Source: Sphingobacteriaceae bacterium GW460-11-11-14-LB5 (GTDB taxonomy: Bacteria; Bacteroidota; Bacteroidia; Sphingobacteriales; Sphingobacteriaceae). From it: a DNA stretch of 64,000 nucleotides. This document shows, one piece after another, positions 56,233-64,000 of this stretch. The DNA is taken from the NCBI GenBank assembly GCA_002151545.1, contig CP021237.1:2728001-2792000 (forward strand). Direction: 5' to 3'. Under the pieces are notes generated by a model. The model was not told the DNA's origin and made no database searches. It was given only the letters and a program-made list of their open reading frames with translations. Position numbers and translations under genes: made by a program. Numbering within the stretch: the first letter of the stretch is position 1; each line of letters opens with the position of its first letter.

Positions 56233-57450
56233 CTATTTATTTTCAAATTTTTTCTTTAGCTGCTGATACTTCAAAAGGGCTTCTAAAAAATAGTAATCGG
56301 CATAAATAAGTCCTGCATCTAATTCAGAGTTTTTTAAATAATTTCCGGTAGCATGGTTTAATAGAAAAATGCCTTTTTTGCTTTCATTTAAATAAGCCGC
56401 ACTGGCCAAACTGGTTAAGATCTTTTCTCCCGCTTTAAAATATTTTTCTGCGTTTTCTGGTGATACGTCTGCTAATTTCATCAAACCCGATGCCAGTAAA
56501 GCACCTGCCGAAGCATCGCGCATGGCTGGATATTTTGGCGCACGATAATCCCAGTAAGGCACCATATCTTTTGGCATATTTTTGTTATTCAAAATGTAAG
56601 ACGCAATACCATCGGCTTGGTTTAAATACTCTTTTTTACCGGTTAACTGGTACATAAAGCTAAAGCCATACAATCCCCAGCTTTGTCCACGGCTCCACGA
56701 TGCAGTGGCAGGATCGTTATTGCCATTGTTCCAGTCGCGTTTACGCATTTTTCCGGTTTGAGGATCGTAATCTACCACATGTGAGCAACTAAAATCTGCC
56801 CGGTACTGGTTCTTCATCGTCGTGTTAGCGTGGTTGATGGCCACCTGATAATAAACACTGTCGCCTGTAAACTCGGTGCCTTTTAACAGCAGTTCGAGGT
56901 TCATCATGTTATCAATAATTACCGGGAATTTCCAATCTTTGGCTGGATCCGGATTCCATGACATTAGCGATTTTACTGTTGAGTTGTACCGTTTAATTGC
57001 TGTTTTGGATGCTTCGATAATTACCGCCTTGTATTTCGGATTTTTAGTTAAGCGATAACCGTTGCCATAACTGCAATAAATCATAAAACCGATGTCGTGA
57101 TCGCCATCAAAATATTTATTGTTTTCAACCAGTGCAGTAGCATATTCAGCTTTTTTAAGGATATCTTGATCCTTTGTAAACGCATAGGTTAACCACAAAT
57201 TACCAGGATAAAAACCACTTGTCCAATCGCCAATGGGCTGAAAACCTTTTTGGGTAGAGCGTGGCAATTTTCCGGTTTGCTGTACCGTTTTAAAAGCATT
57301 GTTCAAATACACTTTTTCAAGTGCAAATATCGACGCAATTTTTTTGTCGCTTAACTGGGCACTAACATTTAGTGCCGCGAACATGGCAACTGCGCCAATT
57401 GTTATTTTTTTTAAATATGTTTTAGTATTCATTTTTACTATTTGCTGCAT
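56233..57450 (-). CDS. GH88 unsaturated uronyl hydrolase
   Basis: The enzyme removes the 4,5-unsaturated uronic acid left by polysaccharide lyases. It has 405 residues from the first ATG; a start 18 bases later (MNTKTYLKK) gives a tidier signal peptide and is equally likely. The catalytic aspartates of GH88 appear as D119 in DHDIGFMIYCSYG and D180 in VIIDNMMNLELLL. SWSRGQSWGLYGFSFMY and the alpha6/alpha6 barrel pattern are complete. It lies 24 bases behind the PL8-like gene, so lyase and uronyl hydrolase are produced together. Confidence 0.93.
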   Translation of the reverse strand: MQQIVKMNTKTYLKKITIGAVAMFAALNVSAQLSDKKIASIFALEKVYLNNAFKTVQQTGKLPRSTQKGFQPIGDWTSGFYPGNLWLTYAFTKDQDILKKAEYATALVENNKYFDGDHDIGFMIYCSYGNGYRLTKNPKYKAVIIEASKTAIKRYNSTVKSLMSWNPDPAKDWKFPVIIDNMMNLELLLKGTEFTGDSVYYQVAINHANTTMKNQYRADFSCSHVVDYDPQTGKMRKRDWNNGNNDPATASWSRGQSWGLYGFSFMYQLTGKKEYLNQADGIASYILNNKNMPKDMVPYWDYRAPKYPAMRDASAGALLASGLMKLADVSPENAEKYFKAGEKILTSLASAAYLNESKKGIFLLNHATGNYLKNSELDAGLIYADYYFLEALLKYQQLKKKFENK

Positions 57451-57474
57451 TAAATCAAACTTCTCCGTAAGATG

Positions 57475-60426
57475 TTATTTATCAATTTCTATACTTATCG
57501 GTGCTCCGTTATATAATTCGGCCTGATAATTATAAAAAGCTTCATCTCTTTTATCAGCAAGTTCAGCTACAATTTTACTTCCGTTTCCTTCGTTGGTAAC
57601 CGTTACAAACTCCCCTTTGCGTGGATAAATACCGCCGTAAGAAAAATCGTATTTACCTGCTTTTAGCTGTTGTGAAGTATGAAATATCAACTGCTGTTTA
57701 TCAATAGTCGGAGCCGGATTGCTCACCGTCAGTTTCCATTTGGCGCCTTGATCTTTCAGGATCATTAAAGCAGGCGACTCGGCTTTTACGGTTAAAGTAC
57801 CAAGGGTAATGCTTGCGGGTTTAAAAAAGGCCAGCTCCCAGGTTTTTTCACTTGCCACGTATACGCCATGCGCATCGTTATCTTTTTTATAAACAATGTC
57901 TTTGGTGTACTTTTCTAATACAGCGCTCATTTCATCGGCAGTAACATTGGGCACTAAACAATAGAAATAGCCTTTGCTAGCATCTGGATTTAAGCCATGG
58001 TTAATGGATATGATAAAATTGGGTACTTTACTGGCTATGCTTGGGTCGGTAATATTGATGGCTGTACCTGTTTTAATGTTTAACTGTTCTTTTCCTTCAG
58101 GGAAAATGATATAGCCCTTATCTCCGCTGTGCAGCCACATTGGACCGTTGATATCATATTTCAGATTAACCACTTCGCCAGGCTGGATGACCTCTTTATT
58201 CCCATCACGAAAAATGGTTAAGGGATTGATTAATGAAGATTGATCTACTGTGGTTACAATATCTTTTTGCTGACCCGGGCGCAATCTTTTAATGTTATTG
58301 CCTAAGGCAATGATTTTATCGCCCACAAAATAATAGCTTTTAAAAGCAGTAGCCGAACTGTACTTTTCGCCGGTTAAATGATGATAGATCCCAACACCTT
58401 CTTTTCCATCTGCTGTAACTCCTGCCACCTCATTAATGCCGGGCAAAGAAGCCTGGGCATGTCCACCCGGAATGGCATCAGTGCGCCATTCTTCGGTTAA
58501 ACCTGGTAAGGCGTGCCAATCCATATTGGCCAAAACTTTTTCTGAATATTCGTCACCCTTTATTTTTAAAGGTAAAATCCCATAACCTGCATACCAGGCC
58601 TTACGCACTTTTCCAAAATCTTCGGCACCTACGGTGCGTTTCGATTTCAATTTTAGCGACACATAAAAAGGCTTTTCGGCCTCGCCACGGCGATGTATTA
58701 AAAACTCATTTACCCAATAAGCATCGGTTCCAGAATATTCGTGTGTATTGCTTTTAATTTTATTGTAAATATCATCCAGTGCAGGTTGGTTACTGATTTT
58801 TGTATTTTCACTTTCAGCTGTTTTCAAATCTTCAATGGCTTCGAGGTAAGTTTGGGTAACGAATTTTTTCAAATCTTCTCCGTAAGATCTTCCGCTAATT
58901 AAAAAATCGAACCTGTTTTTATAAATTATTTTAGGGTATACCCTTTCCAATCGATCTGCCGGAAACTGATAAGCGCTATTAGGTAATTTAAAATCGGTGT
59001 TTTTAAACTGGTTAAAACCTACAAAAGCATCGGTTAACCATTCGAAACCATAGGCAACCATCGCTGCATCAGTCGCATTGGCAATATGATGTGATACCGT
59101 ACCATCGGGCTGAAAACCTGATTGAATATATTGGTGGGCCGGCACCTTATACTTTGTCATCCAATGGGCTACATCAGCGACCACACCATTCGGACTCCAC
59201 CCCGGCGAGAAGCTCATTCCCTTAAAAGGTTGATCTTTATAATAATCGCTATACCAGTATTGCACGTAGGTCATTGGGCGGTTATAATCTGCCCACATAA
59301 TGGGCAATGCCAGCATCATCCGGCTACGGTGGCCCAGGTTGGCATCGGCCCAGGCGCCTGATGACCGTAAAGTATCGGTAATTTTCCCCCAACGCTCCGT
59401 TGGGTCGTTTACCGCCCTTCTGTTTGCTACTTCTGCCATGGCAGTTTGGTAAAAACGTACCAAATCGTAATATACACGCTCAGCTTGCTTATCGCCCTGC
59501 TTCATTTCGGCCATTATTTTAGGCATTAAATGCACTACCGGGGCAATCAGGGCATCAGAAATTACCCATTGGTGGGTTACTACCTGTTCTTCAAGAAGGT
59601 TGTGCAGTTTTAAGTTCGAAAATCCATCACCCGTGCAATTTCCTATTGGTTTTCCATCAATAATTACATCTTTTCCTTCTACCGGCACCGCTTCGGTATA
59701 GGCCATCAGGGCAAGATAAATTGCTTTTTTTAACTTTTCCCGATCAGCAGGATTTCCTTCAGGACCATATTTCTTTGAGGTAGCGTAGGCATAGCCCAAA
59801 CCTCCAATATTGTTGGAAACCGCTTCCCAATCGTATTCTATGCTTTTGCCTACAGGTTTATAAACTGCAGGATTTTTATGGTAAAAGCCATATTGGGTAA
59901 ATTCGCCCTTAGTGGCTTCTAAATTTTCAATTGTTTTTTCTACCTCGGCATCTGTTGGTTTTTTTCGCCCGAACATTCTTCCGTTTGCCGTAGTTATCGT
60001 TTTATCTTTATAACGGTTAAACAAGGTTTGCCATAAGGTTTCTTTAACCACTTTTACCGTCACCGGAAAAGAATTAAGCTGTTTAGCACCGTCTTTTAAA
60101 ACCACAGTCAGCTGCTGGTTGCCCAAAAACTTTCCATCGAGGTTTTGTTTGGTGCTAAGTATGCCCATAATTCTTCCGGCTGGATCGAAGCGCGTGCTGA
60201 TAGCGAACAGATTATCTTTTTGGCTGCTAATGGCGAACTGATAACTTTTTGGAATGGGATTGCTGAGCACATCTTTGTTTCGCTCTAAATGGATGCGTCC
60301 GATGACTTCTGTATTTTTCGGACTGTTTACCTCAATATCGAAATAATTGGCAAATACTTTTTCCTGTGCAAAAGCCTGATTAATGAACAATATTGCCAAA
60401 ACTGCAAGTGTGGTTATCTTTTTCAT
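57475..60426 (-). CDS. PL8-superfamily lyase, chondroitinase ABC-like
   Basis: The 983-residue secreted protein (signal peptide to about residue 20) has an N-terminal beta domain (to 140), an alpha/alpha toroid (about 150-530) and super-sandwich domains. Links to chondroitinase ABC are NMDWHALPGL near 632 (against its WDWNRMQG), KSYYFVGDKIIALGNNIK (against DNHLIFIGSNIN), and YFYCLVPNVTADEMSAVLEK (against YEYMVFLDATPEKMGEM). The active-site strand reads DGTVSHHIANATDAAM near 445: the histidine and asparagine match, but the catalytic tyrosine position reads alanine. It may use another residue or belong to an undescribed branch. It heads the operon with GH88 and PL13. Confidence 0.75.
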   Translation of the reverse strand: MKKITTLAVLAILFINQAFAQEKVFANYFDIEVNSPKNTEVIGRIHLERNKDVLSNPIPKSYQFAISSQKDNLFAISTRFDPAGRIMGILSTKQNLDGKFLGNQQLTVVLKDGAKQLNSFPVTVKVVKETLWQTLFNRYKDKTITTANGRMFGRKKPTDAEVEKTIENLEATKGEFTQYGFYHKNPAVYKPVGKSIEYDWEAVSNNIGGLGYAYATSKKYGPEGNPADREKLKKAIYLALMAYTEAVPVEGKDVIIDGKPIGNCTGDGFSNLKLHNLLEEQVVTHQWVISDALIAPVVHLMPKIMAEMKQGDKQAERVYYDLVRFYQTAMAEVANRRAVNDPTERWGKITDTLRSSGAWADANLGHRSRMMLALPIMWADYNRPMTYVQYWYSDYYKDQPFKGMSFSPGWSPNGVVADVAHWMTKYKVPAHQYIQSGFQPDGTVSHHIANATDAAMVAYGFEWLTDAFVGFNQFKNTDFKLPNSAYQFPADRLERVYPKIIYKNRFDFLISGRSYGEDLKKFVTQTYLEAIEDLKTAESENTKISNQPALDDIYNKIKSNTHEYSGTDAYWVNEFLIHRRGEAEKPFYVSLKLKSKRTVGAEDFGKVRKAWYAGYGILPLKIKGDEYSEKVLANMDWHALPGLTEEWRTDAIPGGHAQASLPGINEVAGVTADGKEGVGIYHHLTGEKYSSATAFKSYYFVGDKIIALGNNIKRLRPGQQKDIVTTVDQSSLINPLTIFRDGNKEVIQPGEVVNLKYDINGPMWLHSGDKGYIIFPEGKEQLNIKTGTAINITDPSIASKVPNFIISINHGLNPDASKGYFYCLVPNVTADEMSAVLEKYTKDIVYKKDNDAHGVYVASEKTWELAFFKPASITLGTLTVKAESPALMILKDQGAKWKLTVSNPAPTIDKQQLIFHTSQQLKAGKYDFSYGGIYPRKGEFVTVTNEGNGSKIVAELADKRDEAFYNYQAELYNGAPISIEIDK

Positions 60427-60598
60427 CTAATGTTTTTAATTTTTCTTTTAATTTTTTGAGTGCCCCCCAGGCGTTGCAAGGGATTGAGTTGTACACTTAT
60501 TTCCTTGTTTCGTAGCACTTAGCCAAACGGATACTGTCTGGTCATGGTTTTAACAGGCTACCTGCCTCACAAATGAACTATTGAACCAATGAACTAAC

Positions 60599-62044
60599 TC
60601 AATCTATCGAACCTGTTTTCATTTTACCGGCCGGCGTAAATTTCTTCTGAGCAAATCCATCTAGTTTTACCGCAATAACACTGGCTATTTTATCGGGTGC
60701 ATTTTTAGGCAAACCATTAATCTCCAGGCTGCCGTCTTCGCTTTGCGTTAATGTTAATTTAGCAAAATCGCCTAAAAGCTGCACCGTTAAAGCCTTTTTG
60801 GTTAATCCAGCCAGTTTAAGTTTGCCATTATCTGGCCAGTTAAATACCGATAAGTAAAGTGTAGTACCTTTTTTATCGTCTTTAGCGGTAATGCGGCCCC
60901 AATCTACATCGGCTACCGGGTTAGCATGGCTACCATAAACAGCAACACCATATTTTTTAGTCCATTCGCCCATTTCTTTTAAACGGTCTACACTCTCTTG
61001 CGGAAAAGTACCATCGGGCTTTGGACCAATGTTTAATAAAAAGTTACCACCTTTTGAGGCAATATCTATCAACTGATGCAACAATACCGCTGTGCTCTTC
61101 CATTTATGGTCGTCGGTTCTGTATCCCCAGGTATCATTCATCGTCATATTAGTTTCCCAATCTTTTCCGTCAAGTTCTGCAAGGGATGGAATTTTCTTTT
61201 CAGGAGTTTTATAATCGCCATATTGGGGCTTTCTGATCAACCTGTCATTGGTTATCACATCTGGATTATATTGTTTAACCATTTTCATCATCTGTTCGGC
61301 CTGTTCTGGTTTCATTAAATTTGGTGTATCCCAAAAAATTACTGATATCGTACCATAATTCGTCATCAGCTCCTTCATCTGTGGGAAAGAAACTTCGTTA
61401 AAATATTCGTCGAAGGTTTTGGTTTGTTGCGCTGGATCCCAGCTACCTCTATGTGCTTTAACATAGGCGTCAATTCTGGCGCTATCAGGATTTGCCCAGC
61501 CTTGTTTCATAGGCCGAGGTCCGGTTGCCCCGCCAGGATTAACCCAATCCTGATCCTGTGAATAATAAATACCAAAACGCAAACCTTGCTTTTTACAGGC
61601 ATCGGCCAGTGGTTTAATCATATCTTTACCATAGGCCGAGTGTTCTACAATATTCCATTTGCTGGCTTTTGTTTTGAACAATGCAAAACCATCATGGTGT
61701 TTGGCTGTTATCACGATGTATTTCATTCCGGCATTTTTGGCCATCCGTACCCATTCATTCGCATCGAATTTTTTAGGATTGAAATATTTAGCGGTATCCT
61801 TATATTCTTGTACCGGCACTTTCATGCGATTCATCAGCCATTCACCATTATTTACTTTTTGTGGGTGTCCCTGATAGAAACCACCAAACTGGGCGTATAC
61901 GCCGAAGTGGATGAACATTCCGAAACGGGCATCACGCCACCACTCCATTTTGGTATCTTGTGGGATGGCTTTGGTGTCGCTTTGTGCAAAAATGGTTTGG
62001 GTAGCGATGAATAAGATAAAGAGGATCAGGGATGATTTTTTCAT
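60599..62044 (-). CDS. GH29 alpha-L-fucosidase
   Basis: The 481-residue secreted enzyme (signal peptide to about residue 21) has the GH29 features MEWWRDARFGMFIHFGVYAQ, IVITAKHHDGFALF, YYSQDQDWVNP and, as the nucleophile region, SVIFWDTPNLM near 235-245. The C-terminal beta domain (about 370-481) is present. It should release alpha-fucose from oligosaccharides. It shares family with the partial gene at 62869-64000, but the two differ in sequence and probably in linkage preference. Confidence 0.93.
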   Translation of the reverse strand: MKKSSLILFILFIATQTIFAQSDTKAIPQDTKMEWWRDARFGMFIHFGVYAQFGGFYQGHPQKVNNGEWLMNRMKVPVQEYKDTAKYFNPKKFDANEWVRMAKNAGMKYIVITAKHHDGFALFKTKASKWNIVEHSAYGKDMIKPLADACKKQGLRFGIYYSQDQDWVNPGGATGPRPMKQGWANPDSARIDAYVKAHRGSWDPAQQTKTFDEYFNEVSFPQMKELMTNYGTISVIFWDTPNLMKPEQAEQMMKMVKQYNPDVITNDRLIRKPQYGDYKTPEKKIPSLAELDGKDWETNMTMNDTWGYRTDDHKWKSTAVLLHQLIDIASKGGNFLLNIGPKPDGTFPQESVDRLKEMGEWTKKYGVAVYGSHANPVADVDWGRITAKDDKKGTTLYLSVFNWPDNGKLKLAGLTKKALTVQLLGDFAKLTLTQSEDGSLEINGLPKNAPDKIASVIAVKLDGFAQKKFTPAGKMKTGSID

Positions 62045-62364
62045 TACAATTTGTTTATTGCTATTGGTTAGTTTGATAAACGAATATAGCTGCTTATTGC
62101 CGGGAGCAGTTTTAATGATGTTTTAAATGCTTTTAATTTTGATGAAATACCCCGTTATATAACCAATTGAGGGCAATTTTGGAAGTAATGGGATGTTTTT
62201 TTTCATCACAGATAAGCAAAATGTTTAGTTACAGGCTCAGGATATTATTTTTGACACGGAAACACAGAAACACGTCAGGCAAACTTAATTAATGCCTGGC
62301 CTGATTTTATAATTCGGTTTTTCTGTGAGTGAAATTCATGATTTTTCCCATTAACTGATTAAAC
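62045..62364. other. Intergenic region before the GH29 gene
   Basis: This stretch lies between the GH29 start and the terminator of the small periplasmic protein. TAAGTTTG on the minus strand (62280-62287) fits the -7 box but stands about 230 bases from the start codon and lacks a -33 partner. Nothing else was found. Confidence 0.4.
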
Positions 62365-62396
62365 AAAAAATGCAGGAAAAATAAAATCCCTGCATT
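62365..62396 (-). terminator. Intrinsic terminator after the small periplasmic protein gene
   Basis: On the minus strand AATGCAGG pairs with CCTGCATT around a 12-base AT-rich loop, followed by a run of T. It starts about 70 bases past the stop codon at 62467. Confidence 0.7.
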
Positions 62397-62466
62397 AAAT
62401 ACAATTAACTTATCGTAGCTTATTAATTCTAAATATGTTATTGTGGGTTGTCTCGGTGTTAAAATT

Positions 62467-62841
62467 TTATTGCTTTGCAGCCGCTTTTTTAGCTTCAGCT
62501 TCAGCTTTTTCCTTTGCTTTTGCTTCTTTGTAAGTTTTAAATTGTTCTGGCGTAAGAATAGCCGCAACCTTAGCTTCGTAATCCTTATACCATTGTTTCA
62601 TGCTTGCTTTTTGTTCATCCGTTGCATTTTCGCCCAATGCTTTCATTTCGCCTCTGCGTGTCTGGCGATCGAGCTCCAGTGCTGCTAATTTAGGCTTTTG
62701 GTCTTCTGTTATTTTAACTATTGCATCTAATTTAGCCACTTCAGCTGCTACAACTTTATCATATTTACCGGGTGCAGTTTGTGCATAGCTTGCCGTAAAT
62801 CCAATTACCACAAAAATTAATGTGTAAAATAGTTTCTTCAT
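62467..62841 (-). CDS. Small secreted helical protein, Spy/LTXXQ-like
   Basis: The 124-residue product has a signal peptide (to about residue 20, ASYAQ). The mature part is entirely helical and charged: ITEDQKPKLAALELDRQTRR and ILTPEQFKTYKEAKAKEKAE, reminiscent of the LTPEQ motifs of Spy/CpxP-type periplasmic chaperones. The C-terminal 25 residues are almost only K, A and E, and this stretch would bind acidic polymers. It lies between two fucosidase genes, 27 bases behind one. The role in the locus is not known. Confidence 0.7.
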   Translation of the reverse strand: MKKLFYTLIFVVIGFTASYAQTAPGKYDKVVAAEVAKLDAIVKITEDQKPKLAALELDRQTRRGEMKALGENATDEQKASMKQWYKDYEAKVAAILTPEQFKTYKEAKAKEKAEAEAKKAAAKQ

Positions 62842-62868
62842 TTTTTAGTTTTTTATTCTGTTTATTAA

Positions 62869-64000
62869 TCAATTAATTATAGCAAAAGCTAAAGCCTGTG
62901 TTTTTTTACCTGATAAATCTTTAGGCAGCGATACCACAACTTCTTCGCCCTCCATTTTCCAGTCTACATTTTTACTGCTTGAAAGCAATCTGATTTGTCC
63001 ACCTTTTGCGGGCGCATTGCCTTTCCATTTTAGCGTGGCCGGAATTGTCTCTCCTTCTTTAATGCAGCAGATTGCATATTTCGTTTTGTTATCTTTTGAG
63101 CGGGTAAACCAGGTTAGTCCATCATGATAGTTACCGGTAATTCGGGTCGCGTAAATGGCTTCGCCATTGGCTTTCATCCAGGCGCCCACTTCTTTCAAGG
63201 GCGCCTCCACTTCTTTCGGAAATTCGCCTTCGGGCGTTGGGCCCCAGCTTAACAGCAAGTTGCCCCCTTTGGCTACAATTTCGGCCAAGGTATGGATGAC
63301 CCAGGCAGAAGATTTTACTTGTTCTTCAGCAGATTTACGGTAACTCCAGCTTTTGGTTAAAGTTACGCAGGTTTCCCAGGGCGTATTCATCTGTTCTTTG
63401 GGGATCTGTTGTTCCGGGGTGCGGTAATTTTCGTAAGGACCATGTACCGTTCTGTCTACCACTAATATGCCGGGTTGTTTTTCTCTAGCCATTTTGGCAA
63501 TGCGCGGCATATCCACCTCCTGGTTAAAGTTAGGATAGTTTGACCTGCCTCTTTCGTTCAGGCCCCATTCTTTACGTTCCAGTTCACTTTTTAATGCCGG
63601 ACGGATCCAGCCGCCATCGAGCCACAAAACATCTACCTTGCCATAATTGCCTAAAATCTCGCCAATCTGGTTATAGGTAAAATCCTTAAATCTTTTCCAC
63701 CTATCGGGATATTTGGTTAAATCATAATTGATATTACGTGTTGGCGTAGGAAAACGATCCCACCAGAAATCCTGTGAGTGCCAGTCTGGCTTAGAAAAAT
63801 AGGCACCAATCATCATCCCCTCTTTGCGGTAAGCATCAAAAATATATTTCAGTACATCTGCTTTCGGATTGCCTTTGAAAGGACCATTAGTGATTTTATA
63901 ATCGCTTTGTTTGGTATCGAACATGCTGAAACCATCGTGATGTTTAGTTGTAAAAACCACATATTTTATTCCGGCATTTTTAGAGCTCTCGGCCCATTTC
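62869..64000 (-). CDS. GH29 alpha-L-fucosidase, N-terminus beyond the window
   Basis: The frame is open to the right edge (it continues upstream as KWAESSKNAGIKYV before VVFTTKHHDGF), so the N-terminal part lies outside. The visible 377 residues contain the GH29 active-site region KHHDGFSMFDTKQSDY, the nucleophile motif KVDVLWLDGGWIRP, and a C-terminal beta domain with SSAWVIHTLAEIVAKGGNLLLSWGP. It should act on alpha-fucosides in the periplasm. The motif around the nucleophile differs from the neighbouring GH29 (LWLDGG against IFWDTP), which suggests different subfamilies. Confidence 0.92.
   Translation of the reverse strand, partial: KWAESSKNAGIKYVVFTTKHHDGFSMFDTKQSDYKITNGPFKGNPKADVLKYIFDAYRKEGMMIGAYFSKPDWHSQDFWWDRFPTPTRNINYDLTKYPDRWKRFKDFTYNQIGEILGNYGKVDVLWLDGGWIRPALKSELERKEWGLNERGRSNYPNFNQEVDMPRIAKMAREKQPGILVVDRTVHGPYENYRTPEQQIPKEQMNTPWETCVTLTKSWSYRKSAEEQVKSSAWVIHTLAEIVAKGGNLLLSWGPTPEGEFPKEVEAPLKEVGAWMKANGEAIYATRITGNYHDGLTWFTRSKDNKTKYAICCIKEGETIPATLKWKGNAPAKGGQIRLLSSSKNVDWKMEGEEVVVSLPKDLSGKKTQALAFAIIN

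Overview
The window looks like a chromosome segment of a Bacteroidota bacterium, most likely Sphingobacteriaceae and Pedobacter-like. The grounds are two SusC/SusD pairs, a one-protein hybrid two-component regulator, many secreted lipoproteins with a cysteine directly before charged residues, AT-rich intergenic DNA with -7 boxes of the TAnnTTTG type, and close resemblance of one gene to the heparinase I of Pedobacter heparinus. The genus is inferred, not shown. No tRNA, rRNA, CRISPR array, transposase or integrase was seen.

Region 1 (1-9673, minus strand) is core-like: a GAF-type protein cut by the window edge, a very large metallophosphoesterase/outer-membrane barrel fusion with a kinase-like middle, an SdiA-regulated-type lipoprotein, polyphosphate kinase 1, and an HD-domain protein fused to a PycTM-like membrane module whose stop codon overlaps the ppk1 start. 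Region 2 (10331-16798) holds a plus-strand GH36 alpha-galactosidase and a sulfatase, then two minus-strand regulators: an AraC protein and a one-TM protein with an HTH-like N-terminus.

Region 3 (17197-36207) is one 11-gene, 19 kb minus-strand polysaccharide/glycoprotein utilization operon. It has two SusC-SusD-fasciclin units in tandem, DUF5007 and DUF5008/delta-60 lipoproteins, and an M60 (gluzincin) protease between two alkaline-phosphatase-fold/LamG lipoproteins whose metal sites look degenerate. It starts behind a long leader with direct repeats at the promoter and ends at a clear intrinsic terminator at 17108-17142. A surface apparatus for binding and cutting a glycosylated protein is the best reading.

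Region 4 (37708-64000, minus strand) is a second glycan locus that runs off the right edge. It contains a hybrid sensor regulator, two DUF4962/heparinase II-III-fold lyases, two sulfatases, a GH79-like glycosidase, an SMP-30-like propeller, DUF6250 and DUF1961 jelly rolls, a PL13 heparin-lyase-I-like enzyme, a GH88 unsaturated uronyl hydrolase, a PL8-like lyase and two GH29 fucosidases. Together these predict lyase cleavage, desulfation and hydrolysis of a sulfated, uronate- and fucose-containing polysaccharide resembling a glycosaminoglycan. No SusC/SusD for this locus lies inside the window.

Intergenic DNA carries several small dispersed elements: nested inverted repeats near 5.1 and 6.3 kb, a palindrome-rich element near 37.3 kb, and two oppositely oriented copies of a GC-rich element near 44.85 and 55.05 kb.
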